Shown here: positions 1 through 8,870 of the stretch, one piece after another
Numbering within the stretch: position 1 is the first letter of the stretch
How the letters are laid out: each line of letters opens with the position of its first letter
DNA from: Stramenopiles sp. TOSAG23-6
Taxonomy: Eukaryota; Sar
NCBI GenBank assembly: GCA_900128565.1
Contig: LT636169.1
Coordinates: 1 to 13,320 of the forward strand
Length of the DNA: 13,320 nucleotides
Reading direction: 5' to 3'
Made by a program: the position numbers and the translations under genes
The notes under the pieces: model-generated
What the model saw: only the letters and a program-made list of their open reading frames with translations
Database searches by the model: none
What the model was told of the DNA's origin: nothing

Positions 1-3000
1 TTCATTGTTGTATGCTAAATCACATCCGTTTCCTACTATTGAACTACACGGCATACGTGGCGATACTTTTCCCTCCATTGCTTCTATTGAAATAATTTCG
101 CCAACATTAATCCCTTTCAAGGTAAAACGAGAGATACCATTCAAGTCACCACCATCATATGGGCAGTCCCAGGTTGTTCTTAGCCAAATACACTCTACGT
201 TACCATTCGGACAAGGTTTGTTTTTCTTAGATATCAACACAATCTCTGCATTTCGTGGTGGTGATGGTGCTGCAGCTCCCATCTTAATTCTTGTGATTTT
301 ACTAAATTGTGACCATCCAGCATAACCCAAAATGCGAACGCGACTACTTAAATCAACACCAGAGGGAATACGCTCTATATCTTGATTATTACCTTTGATC
401 ACAGCAATATTATTGGTACTATCATTTATAGTTGAAAACCATGGTTGAAATATTTTTGAGCTGCTCCACATGACTTGAAATTCAAATTTTTGAATTCCAT
501 TGGCATTTTTTTGTTCAGGATGCATTAACATATACACAGGCGCCCCAATTATATATTCTGCATTTGCAGCTGGCGACACAGAAAAAGCTGGGTCTACAAC
601 CACAAGGCGTCGCATATCTGCAACGATGTACCTTATTATTTTTCTTTGCTCAGAACCTATTGTGATATATGATTCTGTATAATAATTAGATGCCTCTGAA
701 GCCATCGCAACAGCAAGATTCACAGTAGTTCGTGAATGTTGGGCATGTCCATTTACTAATGCAAGAGATCCTTTTGTAAAACGTAAATTAATATCTGCAA
801 CATTTGTGACAGGTATAAACGTATTTGTTTTTTCACCATACAAATGTACCAATGGCACCGTCATATTTACTTCAGGGATAATATGAATTTTTGAAATTTT
901 TGTACTCTCTGAAGATACCCCGACACCACTTACATATCCTAAGACCACGAATTTCCCTCCATCATGAATGACAACTGAATTGCCGTATGGAAAGTATATG
1001 GAGGCTTCCCCATCAATCTGCTCCGTTACAGTAATTGCTTGAAGCACACCTTTTGAAATTGTAACACTTTCTTTTATTGTAATATCAGTTCTGGCATATT
1101 TTGCAATTGTTGCAAGATACTGAATATTTGCCTTGGTTAATCTTTCGCCTCGAACAACCGACGATATAATTGGAGACGAAAATGTAATTGCTTGATTATT
1201 CTGGATTATATTTCCTGTAAGAGATGCAACAAATCCAAGAATACGTCCTGAAATTGTAAGAATTTGATCTCCGATGGAAAGTATATCATGAATATTCACA
1301 TTTTCGTTCGTATTTGGATTGAAAACCTTTACAGAAATACGGGTAGTCCGCAACACAGTACTACCGCTCACTCGAGACTCAATGTATACATCAAGATTAG
1401 TAGTTTCATGAAAATATAAATATGTCCCAGCTTTAACCGTTGCTTTAGAATAATTTTTGTATTCACTTATTTTTGCATATTTCGATACTTCGCCTAAAAC
1501 CGGGTAGATTTCTTCTATACAAAATCCAGATTCCGTGAAAGATGATGTATATGTCCAACTTACACTATCAACATTTGGTGGCTGTAGCACTACCAATTCA
1601 TCGGCTTGGGCTATCACTTTGAGAGTAGACGTCAAAGTTGAAAAAGGGGATACTCCTTCCCAAGCTGGGACAGAAACGCTCGTAGAAGCCGCTGATATAC
1701 TTGCAACACTCTCGCAAAGGTAACGTTCAGTGTTATAATCACAAAAAGGGCTTGTGTTTCTACAGACCTTTTCATGTTCAACTGTATCTCCTTCATTTGT
1801 GATGTTGACTTCCTCACATTTATTTGTGCACGTCCCGTAGTCATAGTTCAAAGCAACTGTAAGTACCTCTATTAATGATCCGCTAATTGGTAAGGTTGCA
1901 TCACCCAAAGAGTCTATCTCTAAAATCCAGTAATCTCCTATCTTTGAGTATAATGATTTTATCGATCCAAAATACTTGCTGCTGCTATCAACAAGTAAAT
2001 TTCCACTAAATGATAGTTGCCTGTGATCTATCATTTCACCTACACTGCTATTCAGTGCAATATAATTGTCACCATAAGAATACGATGCACAGTCATCACA
2101 TTCTTGAACCGAAGAACACCCCTTTGGTGCTGAAGAATTCTTACAAAGCCCGACTACTTCAACTTGGGAAATTTTGGCTCCATATCGTATAGAAATCTTA
2201 GTATCTTTAATAAATTCAAATTTGGAATCAGGTATAATCTCAATGCTGCCATTGCCACCAGTTTCTTCACTGATTTTAGATACCCAGCCAATTTTTACAC
2301 CAGTTAATGTGGTTAACATTTTTCCTAGTGATAACCTTTTCAAGTCGTCTCCATCACTACTTACTGGTATTGAAAATGACACTGAACCAATTTCATATTC
2401 TTTTCCACCTGCAGAAAAAACACCACCGCGCTTTAAATTTATACCATTAGATGATATTCCCACATCATTAAAAAATATCCAAGTACTTCCACATACCACT
2501 TCGCCGGAGTCTAATGTAAGCATAGAGCCATCTGCTGCAATACACTCTGCGTTATCTGAAAAAATTGAAAAATCTGGTGTGAGGTTGTTAATTTCATAAT
2601 CCGTACCACCAACTTTTATACTCTGTATATTATGCCATTGTGAAACATTTAAATTTCCAAGCTTTATTCTTCGTGAACCACTAATTGCTACATTGATTCG
2701 ATGAGGCTCAACTGTAATATTCCATTTAGCATTCTCCACCCATGTACCCCGAGATTCTGAATATAATTTGGCTCCTTGGTGTGCGGTATTTTCACAATCC
2801 TTCACAACTAATTTAAATTTACAATTACTTACACTTTCAGTATACTTCATGTCAATAATTTGACCAAGATATGCATCATTATTACACTTAGATTCTGATT
2901 CACAGGCATACAACTTTTGAGAGAGCCAAAATGTATTTTCAATGTTTTCTTGGAGCACTTGATTATAAGTCACGTTTGATAGGTCAAGACACAGTTCTCC

Positions 3001-6000
3001 ATAAATACTCATCCCAGGATTGAATTCCGACACTGCAAATCCTGTTTTGTAGAAGCCAGAATTTCCTCCTTTGCAATGGGCTTCTTTTGTATGTGTAAGT
3101 TTGTCACGTAACACACAATGACCATTCGTACATTTGTTCTCGGATTTTGCATTTGAATGATCGCTACACTTCCTGATTGAGATGTTTCCTACACCTTGTA
3201 AAAACGTCCCTGAAACAACGCGAACTTCAACATGCTGACTAGTCAATACGCGTGAAATAATGCCTCTTGCCACTTCCTGCCAGGAGTTATCACCAACACA
3301 GCTCTCTTTATTCGCTACACTCTGTGAAATAATAGAATTATTTGTAGAATTACTACAAACTTCTTGAATGAGTACCTCCCCTTTAAAGTAATCTCTAGGC
3401 AAAATAAGACGAAGGGAAATTAATGAAACACCCCAATTACACAAATTTGAACTTAAGCATAAGAACTCTGATTTTTGGTGCTTACAAGAACTATACACAT
3501 TGTCTACCTTGCTTATTATTGAATATTCTGAAACATGACTAATAGGCGATGCATCAAATGAAGATATGGTGGCCCTCTTAGTTTTTCCGTGATATGCCAA
3601 AAGCATTCGAGTTTGGCCCTCTCCTGGACCACTACGCAATTTTATTGATTGGCCATTATAAGATCCACTTTCATCGGGCGTCTTGATCCAAATATTCGAT
3701 GTTGCAATACAATCACGTTTTTGGAGGGAAATATTTTCAAACTCACTATTTTGGCATGAACCTTCAGCAAGTTGTAAAGATGGGTGTATATAAATTTTAG
3801 ATGGATTGGCACCAGTGGATAGAGGTATTCCCGCAAGTGAAGGGTACACAGTTACTCGGCGAAATCTTGTATAACCTTCGATGTATCGCGACTGGGAAAT
3901 CGTAATCTTTCGATTCACAAAATATCCTTCTTCAGTAGTTTCTTTCTGTGAAAGAAAAATCTTCATCGACGAATTTGCACCAAGTGCTATTACCCCATTT
4001 ATATGTGGCGTGTTAGGAGAAGAATCAATTGAAGGGGCAATAGAGTATCTAGCAGATCTAAGATTTCCAACACCCCCAATAGGAACAAATGGTAATTTAG
4101 CATCAAGTGTTACTCTTCGATCGCTAGTATACTCCGTTATAGTTCTCATTTCACTAATAGTGATATATCGACCATCATAATACCCACCAATTGGTGGGTT
4201 TGTATTATCTAAATAAAAACTAGTTGATGAATTATTCAACTCTGCCTGAACATCATAAGATGACTCATCCTTTGTCTCAAGTATTTTAATGTTGTTGCTA
4301 CCAGGAACTACTATTTTATCAATACTAGGCAAGAGACAAGTTCCTTTTTTTAAATCCGATGAAAAGCTCTGTGACACTGCTATGACAATCGCCTCTTGAC
4401 ACACTGAAGGACTAAAGTTTCCAAGAATATTGTAAATCTTTCCAAGATAAACTGGATATACATCTTCTGTAACTTTTACATCAACAACCCGAATAATTTT
4501 ATCTTGTTTGAAGCTTCCAAACGAAGCTGCCATCATTGTTAAAGATTTATTATTGTAATTAGACCATGAAGTAAGTAAAGTAATGCTATCACCGACTTTG
4601 TACCCCATTCCTTGTTTTCGCAATACACATGATACAATACTGCCATTTGAGATAACAATGTCAAATCTAGCCCCACTTCCAGTACATATGCCTAGTGGTC
4701 TACTACATGTACTTTCAATATCCTGATACATTCCTTCCTTCAATGAAACAATTTGATTCGCTCCAGCGTCGTCTGTCATGGATATGGAGACAATTTTACC
4801 ACTTCCATCATGTGGAGCTATATTTTGCGCAAAAATCATGTCACCAACAGAAAAGGTTTCTCTCAGAGAAATATTTTCACCTGCATCATTTTTATTACAT
4901 GCTGGGAGAAGTTGAAATTCTGATGAATAATCACGCCCACTGTTCCAAGTGTATAGTTTATCACACATAGTATCTTCTATCTTATCTCCACAGTAAACTC
5001 TTTTTTTCATCCATGACCCATACTCTTTTTTACACGTGCCTTCTGTTCCCCCAACACAAGCGAGTTCAGCACAACCTGAATTATTATCACCAACCCAGTA
5101 CTTTTGACCATCGGGACAAGTGCATTCGCCACCCCAGTTACCAGCATCTGGAGCATAAGTATGATACGTATTTTCATGGAAAAAGGTATTTGTTTTGCAG
5201 TTCATTTTCTGCTCTTCAAAGTATCCCAACTTTACTAAATCACCAATGCGTATAATGGGTTGTTCTTTTACTTTTATGAACTCACCTGAAGGATGTCGAT
5301 AGAGAATACCACGCATATTATCGCCTAAACATTCAAGACCTAAAAGTGTATTTTGAGTTCCTTTACTTTGATAAGAGCATATTAGATCTTGGCCAGGTTG
5401 ACAAAAGTTTTGTTGTCCAGATACAGAAACAACTTCAAGAACTAAGTGATCGAAGTGTAGCTTTTCACCAACAGAAAAGTTATCACCGCCAGATAAAATT
5501 GTCACAGTAATATCCCCATCATAGTGTATAGCGAATGCTGCAGATTTATTGTGTTGTGATTCTTTATAATACAATCTTGGAACATCGACGGACATATCAT
5601 TGTCAAAATGAGAATCCTTTTCAACGACATAAAATTGTTTATGTATAAGCTGAGAACCTTCGAAGGATACAACGCTAACTTCATATATTCTGGAATCAGA
5701 TCCAATACATACAGATCCTTTTAAAGGAAACATCTCTGTAGAGCTCAGATGAAGAACAGAGCGTTTAATTCGTATATTACAGTCCTTTAAACAGTCTTCC
5801 TTTGCTGCACCATATTTGGTCTCATTGCAATCAGTTGAACATTTTTCTGGATAAAAATCGTTTCCACTCACAGATTTCATAACGACAGCAGTAGCATCAT
5901 CAACAAATACTTGTGAGAAGCAAGGCATATTACGTCCTATTTCAGGAAGTATACACATGCCCTCAGTTAAAATGATTGGTTCCAACGACGAATCCCATAC

Positions 6001-8526
6001 ATCATTGTTTTCTGTGCCACGAACAACTTTGATTGTTTTTGTATTTTTAACATCACCAGATGGAAGAATAGTTCCTATTAATCTTCCATCTGCCGCATAA
6101 ACAGTGCTCTTTGTATTGTTTCCAAAGTTTGTGATAAATGATGAATCTGCATCTATTTCAATCTCAACATCCTGGCTAAGTGCCTGGGTAATTCGAATTA
6201 TTTTGCCGGATCCACCATTACCAACAAATTGTGAATCTAAGATTATGGTATCACCAACATTATAACCACTGCCTCTATTTTGTAGCAAAATTTCTTTCAT
6301 GTCCCCCCCCTCAATATTTACATTAAAAGTAGCACCTGTACCATTACCGCTTGATGTAGATGGAACATTGCGTACTTCAACTTCTTTTACTTTAATATAA
6401 CCTATACCTTGTCCAACTACTTCAGGTTGTAATGAAATTTGATCATCTGTATCATATCCTGTCCCTGGTTTGCTTAATATACATGTAGTGACACTACCAT
6501 CTGATGAAATCTCTAAGTCAATCGTAGCGCCAAATCCAGTACACCCTACACATGATGTCTCTACTGATTTATACTCTCCTGGAAAAAAACCAGTCATGGC
6601 ATCACTTTGAATTTTCTTAATTGTCCCAGTATATCCGTTCCCTTCACCAAGTATCTGGATGGCTTTAATAGGACTATATTGAAGAGTTACTTCATGCTTA
6701 ATTCGAATATTTGTGTAACAGACATTACCAATTTTGCCAGTAACTTCTTCACTGTAATCTTGAACTATTCCCGATGGAAAAACTCCTTTCACATTAATTT
6801 CAGTTTTCATTCGTATAGCTACATTATAATCGCGCGATGGAAGTAGTTTTAATTTTTTATCAGGGAAAATAAATTGCATTGACGCTGCATCATAATTTAA
6901 ATGAGTAAAGTTTAGTTCTGGGTATGACAAAGTGTCATAAAGACTATTATCAAAAATCTGTGCAGTAACTTGATACATATTTTGAATGTCCTGGAAATCG
7001 ATTGCACCACCATTACGTTTATTCCAGCTTGGAAAGGATACATTTGTTTCAAAAGGCACATTTCCCATACCATGATGAACTATTTTCCACTCTGACTCAC
7101 TGGAAAATGACTCACACGAAGTTCTATCTGGCAATCCATATTTCCATTCACCATGCACTGCATTTTCATAGGTTTTACCAATATGCCACCAATCGTTACA
7201 TGCGCGGCGGCGACGGTTTAGTTTTGTTCCCTTTTCATACCACTTTCCGATAGGATTTTCTGTCTCACACTTTGTCTTGTCTGTAGAATTTGGAAGATGG
7301 AGTCCAGAATCTTCTCTAATACATGTATTTTCGACTACACGGCAAACATCTGCTATTGATTCATATTTTTGTTCTCCATAATTTGCAATACATGAATAAT
7401 GTGCCCCACATCTCGTCAATGGAACATCTGGCGCAATATTACAAAATGAGCCTGTAAATCCACCTGTACAATGACAATCACCTAATGTTATACTAGTCGG
7501 GCTAACTGTTACATTGCCAGTGGAAAGTTCAATTATAACATCCTCATTCTGGACAAATGCCCCAGCTAGTATCGCCACAATAATTTCACTAGTTTCGCTA
7601 ACAGACGAAGATGGGTGAATTTCTCCATATGCGCGTGAGTTGGTTTGCCTTACAACTGCGCCTATGTGATAAATCGAGTTTGAAAGCCCTTTCAATGTAA
7701 TTATTTCAAAATATCCGTTGTCACAGCAAGATTCTTCATCTGAGCATGGTGATATTTCACAAGATGTACCAGCGTATGTTGGAGCAAGAGCATTAGACGT
7801 AATTGGTAGACATATACAGTCTTCAGGATTTTCAATAATTGGTGTACCAAATTCTAATAAATCATGACAGGTGCCGACAACTTTAACAGGGATGGCATCA
7901 TTGATGGTTATAGCATTAGGTGCTGGAAATGTTCGCTGATTGCTTGAACTAAAACTTATAGTGATAGGCCCAATCAAATTTCCACGTGTCACAGTGAAAG
8001 ATTTAGTGGCATTGGAATTTTGCCACACTAACCCTTCATTCGATGAAGTCGTTATCACTGTACCTGAGCCACCGCTACCTGATAATTGCCATGTTAATGT
8101 CCCCGTCACTTCCTGAGGTGGAGATATGTTTATATAATTTGATTTCTCGTTGATATCTAGAGACCTAGGGACACCACTAATTACAGTAGAAACAGTTTCA
8201 TCAATAGTGACAAGTTTTGGCGTAGATAGCTGACCCAAGTCACTTGAAATAAATGATATGTGTATTGGGCCTAGAGTCTTGCCGCGTTTTACCTGCAATT
8301 CTTGGATTTCCATAGAATTCGTCCACTGAAACCCTTCATTTCCAGAAGGCATTGTAGATCCATTTAGCAGAATCTTTTGTGCTAACACAGTACGCAAAAT
8401 TGCATGAGAATATATTTCATCCCCCGGGGCTATGTGTGTGAGTAATTTGTCCAGAGTTATTAAACCTCCGTTCATGTTTTGAATATGACCAATTGAAGTC
8501 CCATCATGTCGATACAGCCAATTTCC
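1..8526 (-). CDS. Giant modular extracellular protein, downstream exon (3' end outside window)
   Basis: This exon continues the same gene after the intron. The frame, read codon by codon from GGA at 8526, is open for 2842 codons and ends at the window edge with GAA at 3-1, so neither a stop nor the C-terminus is present. The order of modules is: the end of the GD array (to 8400), Ig-like repeats (8379-7878), an EGF-like segment (7488-7386), a Cys-rich stretch with RRRR, G-x-G-Y modules (6572-6190 and 4725-4560), a Cys-rich CxCPxG segment (5148-4989), three YYxG modules (4240-3511), Cys-rich stretches near 3370-2780 and 1840-1720, GD modules near 2040-1920 and 1285-1215, a fourth YYxG module (728-539), and a Cys-containing tail (200-20). 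Sequons are frequent throughout, and no hydrophobic helix was seen. An 8.5-kb exon is exceptional. No enzyme motif was recognised, so a structural or adhesive surface role is inferred only from the domain types. Confidence 0.9.
539..728 (-). repeat. Fourth, distant YYxG module
   Basis: TTVNLAVAMASEASNYYTES, then YITIGSEQRKIIRYIVADMR, RLVVVDPAFSVSP and AEYIIG. Order and spacing match the three copies at 4240-3511, but it stands about 2.8 kb downstream in the gene. Confidence 0.65.
3511..4240 (-). repeat. Three consecutive YYxG modules (~69 residues each)
   Basis: The copies are at about 4240-4033 (GGYYDGRYITIS, RTITEYTSDRRVTL, ARYSIAP), 3985-3780 (EGYFVNRKITIS, RYIEGYTRFRRVTV, SKIYIHP) and 3718-3511 (GSYNGQSIKLRSGPGEGQTR, AYHGKTKRATI, SEYSII). 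The shared plan is a Ser-rich lead, Y-x-G/N-x-x-I-x-I, R-x-I-x-x-Y, a V/A-T-h strand, and S-x-Y-x-I at the end. The third copy keeps the fullest G-x-G-x-G-Q-T-R loop. From general knowledge, this pattern is frequent in structural proteins of marine phages and large surface proteins. Confidence 0.7.
4182..4199. repeat. Perfect 18-bp palindrome in coding sequence
   Basis: ACCCACCAATTGGTGGGT is its own reverse complement. It encodes N-P-P-I-G-G at the start of the first YYxG module. No regulatory role can be argued from position alone. Confidence 0.9.
4560..4725 (-). repeat. Cys-TGSGA/G-x-G-Y module, third Cys-type copy
   Basis: TCSRPLGICTGSGARFDIVI, then SCVLRKQGMGYKVGDSITLL. It has the same layout as the copies at 9930-9765 and 6572-6415, here with an intact GMGYKVGD core. 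Upstream of it lies a GD-type module (FSVGDMIFAQN...GSGKIVSI) near 4855-4790. Confidence 0.65.
4989..5148 (-). other. Cys-rich CxCPxG segment
   Basis: NWGGECTCPDGQKYWVGD, then GCAELACVGGTEGTC and RVYCGD. Regular cysteines with glycine turns suggest a small disulfide-bonded extracellular unit. No named domain is recognised. Confidence 0.5.
6190..6572 (-). repeat. Two consecutive G-x-G-Y modules
   Basis: Module 1: TSCVGCTGFGATIDLEISSD, then LSKPGTGYDTDDQISLQ. Module 2: SSGNGTGATFNVNIEGGD, then LQNRGSGYNVGDTIILDS and a GNGGSGKIIRIT tail. Both show GxGAxh, a turn, a strand, and G-x-G-Y-x-x-G/D-D-x-I. Only the first has the leading C-x-x-C pair. Confidence 0.65.
6303..6310 (-). other. Eight-G tract in coding sequence
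   Basis: The coding strand reads GAG GGG GGG GAC (E-G-G-D). The frame is intact on both sides, so the count of eight is supported by the downstream open frame. It is the longest G/C homopolymer I noticed and a place where sequencing or polymerase slippage would shift the frame. Confidence 0.9.
7204..7215 (-). other. Tetra-arginine (RRRR) site
   Basis: Codons CGT CGC CGC CGC encode four arginines in KLNRRRRACNDWW. The pattern fits a furin-type proprotein convertase site (R-x-K/R-R), and the four codons are GC-rich in an AT-rich gene. Processing is only inferred. Confidence 0.35.
7386..7488 (-). other. EGF-like segment
   Basis: GDCHCTGGFTGSFCNIAP has the C-x-C-x-x-G-(F/Y)-x-G-x-x-C end of an EGF domain, followed by RCGAHYSC. 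The first half of a standard EGF domain is not obvious, so this may be a truncated or atypical copy. Confidence 0.55.
7878..8379 (-). repeat. Ig-like beta repeats C (second half) and D (complete)
   Basis: C has FQWTNS, then VKRGKTLGPIHISFISSD, without a preceding LxWxLSG strand. D has VPRSLDINEKSNYINI, LTWQLSGSG, LVWQNS and VTRGNLIGPITISFSSS in full. D aligns along its length with copies A/B at 11665-11278. C would complete the half-copy B of the other exon. Confidence 0.6.
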
Positions 8527-8870
8527 CTGTTATAATTAAATAGATAAAATAATGAATTTAAGTTAGAAAATTACAACATTATACAAATGAATATACAAAA
8601 TTAAAACTATTAATATGCTGACTTACGACACTTAATTTTTGAATTGGATTACTTTGTACAGTAATTGTATCCCCCAAAAAACTTTGTATTATAATACCAG
8701 TCCTTCCTTGTTCGCCAAGAACTCTTTTGAATAAGTATTGGTGGTGTTTCAGTGGAAGAAGCGTCTTTTCACTTGTAAAAGTAAGGCTTCTACTTGTAAC
8801 ACCAGCTAATATTCCAATTTCACGACCAGTCTCCTCATATACACGATCACCAACTTTAAAATGTAAATTT
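8400..8870 (-). repeat. Array of three GD-type modules split by the intron
   Basis: KVGDRVYEETGREIGILAGV, then GRTGIIIQSFLGDTITVQ, then (across the splice) KLSV-GNWLYRHDGTSIGHIQ and LITLDKLLTHIAPGDEIYS. The unit is roughly 35-40 residues: hGDxhY, a short turn, G-x-x-IG-x-I, a variable loop, and h-T/S-h-x before the next G-D-x-h-Y. The middle junction is formed only after removal of 8626-8527. Confidence 0.7.
8527..8626 (-). other. Spliceosomal intron, 100 nt, phase 0
   Basis: The donor GTAAGT lies at 8626-8621 and the acceptor ATAACAG ends at 8527. A branch-point-like CTAAC sits at 8566-8562, with its A about 36 nt from the acceptor. The segment is 83% A+T by direct count, richer than the flanking exons, and has in-frame stops. 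Removing it joins codon GTC to GGA in phase 0 and creates ...KLSV-GNWLYRHDGTSIG. This restores a GD-type module (compare KVGDRVYEETGREIG upstream), which is strong internal evidence for these exact splice sites. It is the only intron I can support in the window. Confidence 0.93.

Noticed and set aside
5-325. Plus-strand ORFs throughout (for example 5-325, 2174-2599, 3881-4180) as separate genes
   Set aside because: All are antisense to the continuous minus-strand frame, are short, and show no domain-like sequence. His/Tyr-rich translations are what antisense of this composition yields.
2780-2850. Additional in-frame introns (for example a GTAAGT within TESVSNCKF)
   Set aside because: The translation continues as plausible Cys-containing extracellular sequence with no stop and no A+T jump, so there is no reason to splice.
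3642-3836. Minus-strand ORFs in other frames (3642-3836, 5502-5705, 1632-1844, 11863-12060, 12895-13140)
   Set aside because: They overlap the main frame, where recognisable modules and cysteine motifs are encoded. The alternative frames show none.
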